Source: Tritrichomonas foetus (Eukaryota > Parabasalia > Tritrichomonadida > Tritrichomonadidae). From it: a stretch of DNA of 30,755 bases. The stretch's first letter is position 1; each line of letters opens with the position of its first letter. The notes beneath the pieces are model-generated. The model saw nothing but the letters and a program-made list of their open reading frames with translations. It was not told the DNA's origin and ran no database searches. Location of the stretch: assembly GCA_001839685.1 (NCBI GenBank), contig MLAK01000002.1:227085-257839 (forward strand), read 5' to 3'. A program made the translations under genes and the position numbers. Positions 17,519 through 26,845 of this stretch are shown here, one piece after another.

Positions 17519-17610
17519 AAAAGCAAGCAAATTAAATGAATTAAAAAAAAGCACGAAGTAAAAATAAAGTGTAAGGGAATATTTGAAATTTAATAGCGAT
17601 TTAAAAGGCT

Positions 17611-18333
17611 TTATGCGCCACCGCCTACGACTGAGGATTGGTATGTAGGGATCATATATTTAATGTTGATGAAAGCTTCTGGGCCTCCTGTCTTTTCCAT
17701 CTCTTCAAGTGTTTCGTTAATTAAGTCTGACAAGTTTGTATGCTTACGTTGTCCATACTCAATCTTGTCTCCAAGATTGACGTTGGCTAAACGGAATTCG
17801 TTAAAGACTGGCAATATCTGGCGATAATATGGAACGAGTGCTTCACTGATAAGTGGATCTGCTTTAACGAGTGCTTGAATGACTGCCATCAATCTGCATA
17901 AGATTTCTGGTTCGCGTGTGTTAAGATCTTTCTTTAATGGAATAACAAGTTGAGGAACGACTGGAAGAATCTTTGATGGTCCTTGAGCGATCAAATCTAA
18001 TGTTCCATAGAAGGCAAAGAACCAGTATGGTTCTTCTGTTTCTCTCAAGCCGTCAAAGAAAACTGGTAAATAGTGGTGATAATCTAGGAGATCTGGTGAA
18101 ACCTTCCAGTGGATTGGTCCCTGCTCTTCTCCGTAGTTTCTGGAAATTGGGAGGTCACCACGGTCGTAGAATCGGCGGAACTGGGTGAGCTCATGGTGGA
18201 GTTTGGGCTTTGGAGCAGCGCCTAAGCCACCGAATGTACGAGTTGTGACTGCGGCCTTCTTTTTTGTTGGAGCCTTTGGGCGAACGTTTGGCTGTTCGTC
18301 GGATTTTCCGAGACGGGGACGTGGAACAGACAT
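17611..18333 (-). CDS. PACRG: PACRG (parkin co-regulated gene protein), axonemal inner-junction protein
   Basis: This 240-residue protein closely matches the PACRG family: QFRRFYDRGDLPIS, the hallmark LDYHHYLPVFFDGL, KILPVVPQLVIPLK, EALVPYYRQILPVFNEF, and the C-terminal GGPEAFINIKYMIPTYQS. The first 40 residues are a basic Pro/Lys/Arg-rich tail. In cilia and flagella PACRG, with FAP20, forms the inner junction that closes the B-tubule of the doublet microtubule. Its presence implies a flagellated cell. The family is an all-helical alpha-solenoid without enzymatic residues. Length and ends agree with the family, so the gene looks complete. Third positions here are somewhat richer in G and C than in the neighbouring ankyrin or finger genes. 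Confidence 0.96.
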   Translation of the reverse strand: MSVPRPRLGKSDEQPNVRPKAPTKKKAAVTTRTFGGLGAAPKPKLHHELTQFRRFYDRGDLPISRNYGEEQGPIHWKVSPDLLDYHHYLPVFFDGLRETEEPYWFFAFYGTLDLIAQGPSKILPVVPQLVIPLKKDLNTREPEILCRLMAVIQALVKADPLISEALVPYYRQILPVFNEFRLANVNLGDKIEYGQRKHTNLSDLINETLEEMEKTGGPEAFINIKYMIPTYQSSVVGGGA

Positions 18334-18335
18334 TT

Positions 18336-18340
18336 AATGA
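18336..18340 (-). promoter_or_regulatory. TCATT initiator-like motif of PACRG
   Basis: On the minus strand TCATT puts +1 at 18338, only 5 nt before the ATG at 18333. Very short leaders are normal in trichomonads. Confidence 0.5.
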
Positions 18341-18893
18341 ATTTAAATATAATATAACGTACAAACTTTTCTGTTCATATTTCAAACGGTTGACTATAAC
18401 TTGTCACTTTTCGACTTACTATAGAATTAGGCTTTGTGGTCAATAATTGACCATGTAGGCATTCACAATCAATAATTACTATGTTTCCAATTCACTTTCT
18501 GGATAATTCTGAAAAATTCATTAGATAGTATAACTCTATTATGAGAAGTATATGCTGATGAATCAACTATCGATAATAATCATAGTATTTTTATATCATA
18601 TGTTTGATTCGACTCTTCAGTGTTTATAAGATATCGAATGATTTAAAAATAGGACGATTCTTTGTTTCTATTAGAGATTGATTGAGTAGAATATGATTCT
18701 TATCGAAATATAAATATTTTAATCATCTTTATTTTTTATAAATCTCCTTGAAAAGTTGGTATATTTTTTGATTGATATTGTACTTTATACTATAATAGTT
18801 TAAATGAAATAAAACCAATTCTATTCTAAGATATATTCGAATCTATTTAATTACAGAGTAAATTGAAAGGATGGAGAACGTTTATTCATTCAT
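18341..18893. promoter_or_regulatory. Divergent spacer between PACRG and the 574-residue gene
   Basis: This AT-rich stretch of about 550 bp holds only short ORFs. I see no RNA gene, repeat or palindrome of note. Promoters for both flanking genes should lie at its ends, where initiator-like motifs are visible. Confidence 0.35.
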
Positions 18894-18898
18894 TCACT
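18894..18898 (+). promoter_or_regulatory. TCACT initiator-like motif of the 574-residue gene
   Basis: TCACT follows two ATTC repeats and puts +1 at 18896, 10 nt before the ATG at 18906. It is a good match to the trichomonad Inr. Confidence 0.55.
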
Positions 18899-18905
18899 TT
18901 GTTCC

Positions 18906-20630
18906 ATGAATCACAAAGGTAGCCACGATAATAGTTCTAAAGATTCATCTGGAACACGAAAAATAAAACGAAATTCCTCACTAACTCCTCAAAAAGAAGT
19001 CAAGTCAGATAATAAATCCCAGCGAGCCGTCCCAAAAAAGAGCAAGCAAGTTCTGCAAGCCGAAAAAATGGAACTGTTTATGAACCAATTTACTAGCGCG
19101 ATAAACATTTTCAAAAAGAAACAGCTATTATTCGCATTAGCAAAAGTCGAATATAAACTTCCCGAAAAAGAAGAAAGTGAAAAAAACCCAGAACCAAAAC
19201 CAGCCCCAACTAAAGACAGAACACTTTTTCTACTCAATTATTTTATGGACGAAATAAAAACCAAGAAAACAAAATCATTGAAAAATTTTAATACAAACTT
19301 CCAAAAGGACCACGTGAATAAATGGGACAAAGTCAATATGTCGTATTTCAAATTTCCTAGACCACCAGTTTACTCAAAAGAAGCTCATTTTACAGATTTC
19401 ATTTGCAATGGAAATTATAAAATATCTAATGTTGGTGCAGAAGGCCAACGCTCATCTAATACTGATGTTGATGATCCTTCGCCAATTCCGTCATACTATG
19501 CGATTCTCCAATTATCAATGCGAATTGATGAATTTTGTAAAAACATAATCGATTACAATCAAAAACTTGATCAATATTTAGATCCCTCAAAAAGCTCATC
19601 AAAACGGGTCAAAATGATGGATCAAGGTCAATTTTTAAATCAATTGGTCAATGATCGAATAAAACTTGAGAAAGAATTAAAAGACATTGAAGACGATAGA
19701 ACATACAAATATAGAGAACCAATGTGTACTGATCTAGCATTGATAGAAACTTTAACAACACCAACGTTTTTGTTTGATGAATTGCAATTTTTATATTTTG
19801 TTTTAGTTTTAATCGAATCTCGAGCAAAACTAAGTCCTCATCATGATAGGCCAATTACAACATGCTTAAATCATCTCATTCCTCTTTTATTAACAATAGG
19901 AAAACCATCAAAAAGAGATTTACCATGTCACTTAGTTGTTCCTCCAATTCACGTCCAATATTTAAGAATATTGTTTGATACTTTGAATAGATTACACGAA
20001 TATATGCAAGATGTCAGATTTATTCCATTTCGTGCCACTTTTGGATTAGACAGCTTAACTCGTGCTGATTTAACAGTCGACATGATTCCATCAGAGTTGA
20101 AAAGATTATTCGATTCAATTGAAAAAGGTGGCTCAATGACTCAAAAATTGTTCGATTTACGAAATATATCATATCAACTATTAATTTCTTCTAATGGCGC
20201 AAGACTTTTTGATAAGATTTGCGCGCATTTAAATAAAGGGGCTACAAATTTCATTGATGAAAAATCAATTTTATCTTCAATTAGACAGGAAATTGGTACA
20301 CAAAGTCCATATTCAATCAATTTTACATTCAAAAATCAAGAATCACACTTCAAAAACCTTACTAATTGTGAAATTGGCATGGAAATTAAGCCAACACCAA
20401 AACAAATCATCGATCAGGTGAAACTTTCTCAAATACCAGTTTTCCCTAACTACTCAGTAATTACATTGCAACCAAAGAAAGATCCAACAATTGTTAAATA
20501 TGACGGAGTGATGGAAGGAAATATGGTTTTTGGAGTATCTGGGTCAATGTTTGATGGTGATGAGCAACTTCATGTGGATTTTGTGGAAGGATCTTACGGA
20601 TTTATTTGTAACTACACTGAATCAATTTAA
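18906..20630 (+). CDS. Unrecognised 574-residue protein
   Basis: I do not recognise a family. Residues 1-50 are basic and Ser/Lys/Asn-rich and probably disordered. Residues about 50-76 form a helix (EKMELFMNQFTSAINIFKKK). Residues about 85-100 are a Glu/Pro/Lys linker. The remainder appears to be a folded, mostly helical region, with a Leu-rich segment at about 280-345 (ALIETLTTPTFLFDELQFLYFVLVLIE) and a beta-like C-terminus from about 490. There is no signal peptide and no confident transmembrane helix. Trp is rare (a single one at about residue 140). The start is supported by the initiator motif 10 nt upstream. It is divergent from PACRG, but that alone does not imply a flagellar role. Confidence 0.85.
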   Translation: MNHKGSHDNSSKDSSGTRKIKRNSSLTPQKEVKSDNKSQRAVPKKSKQVLQAEKMELFMNQFTSAINIFKKKQLLFALAKVEYKLPEKEESEKNPEPKPAPTKDRTLFLLNYFMDEIKTKKTKSLKNFNTNFQKDHVNKWDKVNMSYFKFPRPPVYSKEAHFTDFICNGNYKISNVGAEGQRSSNTDVDDPSPIPSYYAILQLSMRIDEFCKNIIDYNQKLDQYLDPSKSSSKRVKMMDQGQFLNQLVNDRIKLEKELKDIEDDRTYKYREPMCTDLALIETLTTPTFLFDELQFLYFVLVLIESRAKLSPHHDRPITTCLNHLIPLLLTIGKPSKRDLPCHLVVPPIHVQYLRILFDTLNRLHEYMQDVRFIPFRATFGLDSLTRADLTVDMIPSELKRLFDSIEKGGSMTQKLFDLRNISYQLLISSNGARLFDKICAHLNKGATNFIDEKSILSSIRQEIGTQSPYSINFTFKNQESHFKNLTNCEIGMEIKPTPKQIIDQVKLSQIPVFPNYSVITLQPKKDPTIVKYDGVMEGNMVFGVSGSMFDGDEQLHVDFVEGSYGFICNYTESI

Positions 20631-21467
20631 ACATATATATACTTTTTTTGTAATTTAATAAATGTATAACTATTCACCCTTTTTATAACATTTAATTTCA
20701 TTATTTTCATTTCATTTACTTTACTTGATTTTGTTTATTTAAAATTTAATGATTTATTTGAAACAGCATCTCTCTCATGAAATTAATTAATTTACTGATC
20801 ATTCGATATTTATTGATGGCAGAAAATGATTTTCAATCGTGATGTAAAACAGAAAGAATGAATCTTCAAAATGAGAATTGAGAATCAACGAAGATTTTAT
20901 AATTATCACTTTTTATCAATATTAAATAGTGTGTATATCTACAAAAGTTTATGTCATTCCTCACCAATGTCACAAGCTACATGAATGGTAAATTAGATTC
21001 CCATATTTTGATCATTATTCATCGTACATGAGTTGTTGTGTTATATAACAAAAAGGATAAAACAGTAGTGAAATTATGTGTTTTAGGAAACTGGTACTCT
21101 ATTTGATGGAAATAAATCGATAATTACTCAAAAAATATGTTTATGATGTAGGAATTCATACTAAGTTCATCATGTTCTTCATGAATGTAGTTATATCATC
21201 CAAGATATTTTAGAAAGTCAAAAGAAATCCAAATTCTACGATGTATTAGTCAATTTAATGGTGAATAAATTGCCGCTTTTGCACAAAGATTGTGTTTGTA
21301 TTTTCAAAGATGACGTTTCAATAAAATCAATAAATCGGTTTTGATTTCTATGAAAAATTAATTTATATGTCTGAAAAAGTTTTGTGATTCATATTCAAAA
21401 AATAATTAGACATTGTTTTAATTTCATTCAATATTTGGTAATTTTTACTATCAAAAACCCATCAAAA
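20631..21467. other. Large intergenic region, possible gene remnant
   Basis: This 837-bp gap is the longest in the window. Most of it is featureless AT-rich DNA. Two short plus-strand open stretches look somewhat protein-like: 20951-21031 (ATG, 26 codons) and about 21157-21342 (no early ATG, about 60 codons). They are in different frames and match no family I know. They may be decayed coding sequence or chance. A TCATT initiator-like site lies at about 21424, before the saposin gene. Confidence 0.3.
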
Positions 21468-22424
21468 ATGTTTGCACTCTTGCTTGCATTCGCCCTTTCA
21501 CAGGCACGCCCAAGAATTGTCGCCGGTAAATCCCTCAAAGACGTCTCACCAGCTTGCGACCTCTGCAGATCAATTGTTGGAATTGTTGACGAACTTCTTG
21601 AAGATAAAAAACTTGAAGAAGAAATCATCGAAGCTATTATTGAATATTGCCAATTGCTTCCATCACCATACAACAGTCTTTGCTCTGCTTATGCTGAGTC
21701 AGGAATCTCAGTTGTTATCTCCTATATTGAACAAGGATTTGATGCATTCGACATTTGCGCCAAAATCCACCTTTGCGAATCCCAAGAAACAAAAGCATTA
21801 ACGAGATTGAACCAAATGTACCCAGAAAAAGATTCAAATGGCCTCGTTGATTGTCCAGTATGTCTTACAGCCGTTGATTATATTAAGAGACAGCTCGAAA
21901 AAGGAAAGGTTCAAGAATCAATCGCCGGTCTTCTCGCCCAACTTTGTGACAGACTTCCAGATTCTCTTAGTCCAACATGTAAGAATCTTGTCCTCGAATA
22001 TGTTCCACAAATTCTTGTCCTGATTGACTCCAAACTCGAATCAGGAGCAGTCTGCGCATCCCTTGGTATGTGCGAAGGCGTAATTAAAAACGGAAAGCGA
22101 ATTGGCAGAATCCCACAAAAATATTCCATCCCTAAAAATGTGAAATACGTTCCAATTGAACCACTTGCACACCCAGAAGGATACGTTCAAGCTACAGGCT
22201 GTGACATGTGCAGCAAACTCGTCGACTTCATCGAGAAACTCCTCGCTGACCAAGCTGTCGAATCCGAAATCACAAAACTTGTTGAAGAACTCTGCACAAC
22301 CTTCCAGGCTCCTTACTCTAGCATCTGCAACACATTTGTTGAGACACTTCTTCCAACAGTCCTTATTTGGATTCAAGGTGGAATCTCGAAACTCGACATT
22401 TGTACCAAAATTGGATTATGCTGA
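21468..22424 (+). CDS. Secreted protein with three saposin B (SAPLIP) domains
   Basis: The ATG at 21468 is chosen because it opens directly with a hydrophobic signal peptide (MFALLLAFALSQARP). The frame continues upstream but with no ATG. The 318-residue product has three SapB domains with cysteines 30/33/61/72/97/103, 129/132/160/171/196/202 and 245/248/276/287/312/318. Each has the same spacing (2, 27, 10, 24 and 5 residues between), and the protein ends on the last cysteine. A Pro/Lys-rich linker (204-243) separates domains 2 and 3. Saposin-like proteins bind and disturb lipids; some in protists form pores, others help lysosomal lipid digestion. Which applies here cannot be told. Codons, notably in domain 3, are richer in C at the third position than most neighbours, which often goes with high expression. 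Confidence 0.93.
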   Translation: MFALLLAFALSQARPRIVAGKSLKDVSPACDLCRSIVGIVDELLEDKKLEEEIIEAIIEYCQLLPSPYNSLCSAYAESGISVVISYIEQGFDAFDICAKIHLCESQETKALTRLNQMYPEKDSNGLVDCPVCLTAVDYIKRQLEKGKVQESIAGLLAQLCDRLPDSLSPTCKNLVLEYVPQILVLIDSKLESGAVCASLGMCEGVIKNGKRIGRIPQKYSIPKNVKYVPIEPLAHPEGYVQATGCDMCSKLVDFIEKLLADQAVESEITKLVEELCTTFQAPYSSICNTFVETLLPTVLIWIQGGISKLDICTKIGLC

Positions 22425-22800
22425 ATAAATTTTACTGTCTCACTAATTTTTAAGCTTTTCTTTTATTTGTTTGATCATTCTCTTTGTTTGATCATTCTCT
22501 TTGTTTGATCATTCTCTTTGTTTGATCATTTACTTTGTTTGATCATTTCCTTTGTTTGATCATTTACTTTGTTTGATCATTTCCTTTGTTTGATCATTTA
22601 TTATTAGAATTGTACCTTGGATATCTTCAACATGAAGTTTATTAGAACGTTCAAAAAATGAACCTCCAGAAAGTATCTAAAGAACCATTGCCTGCAAGCA
22701 ACTATGTACTACTAGTAGTCATAAATTAGAACTGAAAATTAGGAGTTTCAAAAACTATAAAAAAAATTCTTATCAAATATTTAATAAACAAATAATATTT
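22425..22800. other. Convergent 3' spacer with tandem repeat
   Basis: This 376-bp gap separates the 3' ends of the saposin gene (+) and the 867-residue gene (-). It holds the 17-bp tandem array at 22466-22601. The remainder is AT-rich with no gene visible. Confidence 0.5.
22466..22601. repeat. 17-bp tandem array, 8 copies, with dimeric substructure
   Basis: There are eight head-to-tail copies of a 17-bp unit sharing TTTGTTTGATCATT (TGATCA begins at 22472, 22489, 22506, 22523, 22540, 22557, 22574 and 22591). The last three bases vary: copies 1-3 end CTC, copies 4 and 6 TAC, copies 5 and 7 TCC, and copy 8 TAT. Copies 4-5 and 6-7 are therefore the same 34-bp dimer twice. Confidence 0.97.
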
Positions 22801-25404
22801 TCATTTTCCGTGATCAGATGAATATTCATGCATTGTGGCGTCATCATTATGATCTGACATATAACTATTAGCATTTTCCGATTTTATGGATTCATTTAAA
22901 GATTGTGAGTTTGCAATTGGCTCATATATTTCTTCCTCTGGATTTTCAGAGTTGAATTGGAATTCGCACATGGTTTCTTCCTCTTCTTGAAGCAAAGTTT
23001 CATTATCCAGCACTGATTGAATAGTATCAGATGAATCCGCATTTGGATTTAATCGAGTAGATCTGATTTTGGGGATATTGGTTGCCACATGTGGCTGCTC
23101 TTCTTCGAAATGTTTATCAGAATTAGATGAACAGTATGATGATGGTGAAGATGATAAATCAGGCTGTGGGAGAACAACTTTTGTTAAACCAGGTTTTATT
23201 GGTGGTGGTGCAGATGAAGAAGACTCAATATCTTGGTTAAGTAGGAATGAATTAGGATCATTTCCATCAACATTGGTGGAAGGTTTCGGTGAATTTATTT
23301 TACTTTCATGAATGTTTTTTACTGAGTGTTTTTCTTCTTCTTCTTCGGCGTCCCGTTCATTCGGATCAGTTAAAACTGCTTCTGATGCCTCTAATAAACT
23401 TTGCTTTATTCTTCTTTCTTCTCCTGAATTAGAATTAAGCTTCATTAAGTCAACAATATACTCATCTTCGGGAGATGATGTGATCACAGAGCTTTCATCA
23501 TCATCAAAGTTGAAATTGATTTCTGAGTACTCTTCACCCTCTTCATCAAGTGGTTCTAATGAGGAATCAATACCAACAATTCCAAGGATAGCTGAAACAT
23601 TGGTAATTATGTCTTTATTGGGTTTGGTGTATCTTTTCTTTTTCAGAGGAGTCTTAGTTCTTTTTCCTTCAGGAACAACAATCGGAGCATATAACTCGAG
23701 TTGTTCATCTGTTATCTTCTTCTTTGGCTTAATTATAGGCTTATTCTTCTCATTAATATTTTGAGTGGAAGGTTTAACTTTAAGGTTAGAATTACTACCA
23801 GTATAATTATTTCTTTTAGCTTTAGGTTTCTGCTTTTCATGTGTATTATTAGTGGTTTCATTTTGATCAATGGTTTCACTGACATCAGCTGACATCGATG
23901 GCGTACTCTGAGAATCTGATGGATTTATTACAATAGCGATATCCTTACCTTTCTTTGGCAAGGTAAAGTTTGGAGAAGAAACAACAACCACTTGTTCATC
24001 TTTTTGCCGTTTGATTTCAGTATGTGTAGTTTTAGGATATTTAATTGTTTTAATTTCTTCTTCATCACCAGATTCTGATAAAAATGTTGAAACTTCGACT
24101 TCACTTTCTTCTTCATTGGGATCAAAATCACGTGTGATTTTAATAATTTTTGTCGGATAGTCCGGCTTTTCAAGTGGTTGTTCAATTGGCGGAATATACT
24201 TCTTATATTTATTTTGTGATTTCTTGTAATTTTCTTTAGTCGTTGGATCTTTTGATGATTTAGATTTATTGAATGAAAAGCATTTATTGGATGGTTTTGG
24301 CTTTGGCTTATTATAACTTGGAGGTCCAAGCTGATAGTAAGCTACTGAAGAAAATGCTTCTGCTATACAACTTGACCAATTACTTGCGAATGCAATATTC
24401 TCTTGAACAACTTTATGTGAGGCAAAACGATGTATTCTTTCTGCTGAGTCAAGAGTTGATGTTTTAGTCATTGCTCTAATCGTTCCAATATATCTGATTT
24501 GGAAATAACTCGCAACTGTTTTGGCTCTATTAGGTATTAAAATATACCTAAAGAAGTTTGTGAGAGTTGAAAGAGCTGATGATTCTTTAACAATACGAAT
24601 TATATTTTGTTTATGTCTTAATGCAAAATGCATTCTCTTCCATACCCTTCGGACCTCTATGTCAGTTTTCATTGAAAGGGAATGCCATTTGGAATATTCA
24701 GATTTAAGAGCTTTTAGTTTTTCGGAAAGCATATAATTTGAGTACAAATATTTCCAATTCTGTTTCGCTTCATTGTGTTTTTTACAAGCATATCGAATTC
24801 TTCTTTTTTCGATATTCCAAATCAAAGAATGAGAGAAATAGCGCCATGTATCTTGTCTTTCTCTTCTTTGATAATTCTTATCAACTTTGTAATCGTCGAA
24901 TGCTTGTTGTAATTCCAAGTATTTTGTTTGTCGAAGAAACCTAAGTGCAATAGAAATCCATCTTTTATTATTAGGTGATATTTCTGAAGATTCTGAATTT
25001 GTCCCATCATAAGAATCACTAGAAACTGATTCACTTTCTGAGTCAGGAATCTTCAATAATTTTTTAGCTCTTTTCAGATCATCAGCTTTTTGTCTGGCCT
25101 CTTGCAGTTGTGTTAATGCTAAATTAAAAATGCGTTTCTTTCTTCGATGCCAAAGTTTTGAATAAAAAGAAATCCAAAAAAATTTCGTTGAGCGGGAAAA
25201 CTTTTGTTGCTTGTACCTCTGTTGGCAATATTTGAGAGCTGAAATTCTTCTTTTATTTCGAATTTTTAAAGCCATTTTAATCCAAATTTGTTGGAAATAA
25301 TTCCGATTTTGAATACAATCGAGACGATTAATCACAGAAGAAAACCAGCGAGATATCTCAAATGACTGCGCTTCTTCTTGATTGATATGGAGAACAACAG
25401 CCAT
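22801..25404 (-). CDS. Unrecognised 867-residue protein with tryptophan-led basic helical repeats
   Basis: The ATG at 25404 starts an 867-residue protein of no family I can name. Residues 1-275 are strongly basic and helical, with recurrent units that open with Trp and end in Arg/Lys clusters: W41 (WIKMALKIRNKRR), W77 (WISFYSKLWHRRKKR), W149 (WISIALRFLRQ), W187 (WRYFSHSLIWNIEKRR), W217 and W255. Spacing is mostly 30-38 residues, apart from an acidic Ser-rich insertion at 119-145. The pattern recalls Sfi1-type centrin-binding or IQ-like helices, but this is only an analogy. Residues about 360-867 are charged, Ser/Glu/Pro-rich and probably disordered, with acidic patches (EEESEVEVS, DEEGEEYSE). 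There is no signal peptide or membrane segment. It is divergent from AP-3 mu with 106 bp between starts. Confidence 0.88.
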   Translation of the reverse strand: MAVVLHINQEEAQSFEISRWFSSVINRLDCIQNRNYFQQIWIKMALKIRNKRRISALKYCQQRYKQQKFSRSTKFFWISFYSKLWHRRKKRIFNLALTQLQEARQKADDLKRAKKLLKIPDSESESVSSDSYDGTNSESSEISPNNKRWISIALRFLRQTKYLELQQAFDDYKVDKNYQRRERQDTWRYFSHSLIWNIEKRRIRYACKKHNEAKQNWKYLYSNYMLSEKLKALKSEYSKWHSLSMKTDIEVRRVWKRMHFALRHKQNIIRIVKESSALSTLTNFFRYILIPNRAKTVASYFQIRYIGTIRAMTKTSTLDSAERIHRFASHKVVQENIAFASNWSSCIAEAFSSVAYYQLGPPSYNKPKPKPSNKCFSFNKSKSSKDPTTKENYKKSQNKYKKYIPPIEQPLEKPDYPTKIIKITRDFDPNEEESEVEVSTFLSESGDEEEIKTIKYPKTTHTEIKRQKDEQVVVVSSPNFTLPKKGKDIAIVINPSDSQSTPSMSADVSETIDQNETTNNTHEKQKPKAKRNNYTGSNSNLKVKPSTQNINEKNKPIIKPKKKITDEQLELYAPIVVPEGKRTKTPLKKKRYTKPNKDIITNVSAILGIVGIDSSLEPLDEEGEEYSEINFNFDDDESSVITSSPEDEYIVDLMKLNSNSGEERRIKQSLLEASEAVLTDPNERDAEEEEEKHSVKNIHESKINSPKPSTNVDGNDPNSFLLNQDIESSSSAPPPIKPGLTKVVLPQPDLSSSPSSYCSSNSDKHFEEEQPHVATNIPKIRSTRLNPNADSSDTIQSVLDNETLLQEEEETMCEFQFNSENPEEEIYEPIANSQSLNESIKSENANSYMSDHNDDATMHEYSSDHGK

Positions 25405-25510
25405 TTTTTTTGGAAAGTATACTTTATTTCTTGATATTTTAAACGTAAGAAATTTTCATTCAAAATTTGAGTTAACTAAATGTATGTTAACATATTTGAC
25501 GATAAATCAT

Positions 25511-26686
25511 ATGATTGATGCAGTATTTCTCATAAACCAACAACTTGATATATTGGTTGAAAGAAGATTTAGTATAGAGTCTATGCATAATATACTAGAT
25601 TTTATATTTCCTATTCTTGTTTCTAAAGAGATAATGCCTATAATTGAATTCGAAAAATATCACATTGTTATTTTTAAATCAGGAACTGTTTATTTCATTG
25701 GAATTACTACTGGAGACTCATCTTTTTATCTTATAGATATACTAAAACAAATAATTCGGAGTTTTGAATTGCGGTATGGTGCCCCCGTAACTGAAAACTT
25801 AATTCTTGAAGAATTAGCAACTGCATATAAAATATTGGATTTTGGAATAGATTCTGGATTTCCCCTTTTCGATGAGTCGAATGCCATTAATGTAATCTTA
25901 CCTCTTGATGATATAACTAAGTGTGAGTTAAACATTTTATATCCATGGAGATCAAAAGGATTGAAATATGAATCTCCAGATTTTTTGGTCACTATAACAG
26001 AATTTGTTGATGCCAAGGTCGGAAAAACTGGTTCTGTCTCATTTTATCAAATAAGAGGAGTTATTCAAGTATTAAACCATTTATCAGGCATGCCTGAAGT
26101 TACTGTGAAATGGGAAAATATCCCAGATTTTGATGATTTTGCTTTTCATCGATGTGTTCAAAATCAATATTTTTCTGATTTAATGAGTTTTATTCCACCT
26201 GATGGTTTCTTTGACTTAATGAATTATCGTGTATTAAATCATCCAGTAAATCTTCCTATTACTTTAGAAGGAAGTGTAAATACAACAGATCATAAAATAA
26301 CTGTAGATTATAGACTTAATTTTATCAAACCAACGAAAAATTGTAAAATCTATTTTACACTTCCATCTGGCACATATAAGCAATCACTTTTAGTTAGCTA
26401 TGGAAAATTACGAATAAAGTCCGATATAGTCGAATGGACTATAGGAAACATATTATCACATGATGCAAAAGTAATAATGAGTGGTGGAATTTTTGGAAAC
26501 TTTGATACAACTCTTATTGTTCAACCAATCCTAACTGTTAACTTTGAAATGGAAGAATTAATGACAGGATTTAATATCTCAAATATTGATATTCCTGTTT
26601 ATGATAATGGCACAAATCCATTCACAGAAACAAAAATGTTCACTGTAAATGGTAGTTATGAACTACAAACAGGAGGATTTTTGTGA
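25511..26686 (+). CDS. AP3M-like: AP-3 adaptor complex mu subunit
   Basis: I place the start at ATG 25511 because MIDAVFLINQQLDILVERR aligns with the canonical mu N-terminus. This gives 391 residues, close to the usual about 415. An in-frame ATG at 25484 would add nine. Residues 1-130 are the longin-like domain (FEKYHIVIFKSGTVYFIG). The mu homology domain starts near LYPWRSKGLKYESPDF (about residue 153) and contains IRGVIQVLNHLSGMPEVTVKW and MSFIPPDGFFDLMNYRV. PWR..G.KY with SGMP and SFIPPDG is the AP-3 version. AP-3 sorts cargo bearing tyrosine motifs from early endosomes or Golgi toward lysosome-related compartments. Mu also recognises YxxPhi signals. The C-terminus ends in a beta strand, as in the family. 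Confidence 0.93.
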   Translation: MIDAVFLINQQLDILVERRFSIESMHNILDFIFPILVSKEIMPIIEFEKYHIVIFKSGTVYFIGITTGDSSFYLIDILKQIIRSFELRYGAPVTENLILEELATAYKILDFGIDSGFPLFDESNAINVILPLDDITKCELNILYPWRSKGLKYESPDFLVTITEFVDAKVGKTGSVSFYQIRGVIQVLNHLSGMPEVTVKWENIPDFDDFAFHRCVQNQYFSDLMSFIPPDGFFDLMNYRVLNHPVNLPITLEGSVNTTDHKITVDYRLNFIKPTKNCKIYFTLPSGTYKQSLLVSYGKLRIKSDIVEWTIGNILSHDAKVIMSGGIFGNFDTTLIVQPILTVNFEMEELMTGFNISNIDIPVYDNGTNPFTETKMFTVNGSYELQTGGFL

Positions 26687-26845
26687 AAAATATATAGATA
26701 ATTATTTACAAAATAACTTGGCACTGATTTCTAGATCAAGAAGAATATATCATTTGCTAAACAATGAAATAAATGCATTATGTGAAGATATATGGTAGTA
26801 TAACAAAATATATGAATAAAAACCGAAATTGTCGACATAAGAATT
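26687..26845. other. Convergent 3' spacer
   Basis: This 159-bp AT-rich gap lies between the 3' ends of AP-3 mu (+) and the ankyrin gene (-). Nothing else is visible. Confidence 0.4.

Larger units (their letters stand above)
17225..17610. other. Convergent spacer with one possible small gene
   Basis: This AT-rich region lies between the 3' ends of the DHHC-like gene (+) and PACRG (-). Apart from the small ORF at 17417-17518 I see nothing in it. Confidence 0.4.

Noticed and set aside
18341..18893. tRNA or other RNA gene in the larger spacers
   Set aside because: By eye I found no tRNA B-box-like GGTTCGAATCC or cloverleaf in this or the other large gaps. A tRNAscan or Rfam run would be decisive.
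21384..21467. N-terminal extension of the saposin protein from a GTG
   Set aside because: GTG starts are not expected in a nuclear gene, and the ATG at 21468 is followed at once by a signal peptide.
22466..22601. CRISPR-like array
   Set aside because: The units are 17 bp, directly adjacent with no unique spacers, in eukaryotic DNA: a simple satellite.
25382..25510. N-terminal extension of AP-3 mu upstream of 25511
   Set aside because: It starts at TTG, and the canonical mu N-terminus begins at the ATG at 25511. An overlapping out-of-frame ATG at 25480 gives only a 12-codon reading.
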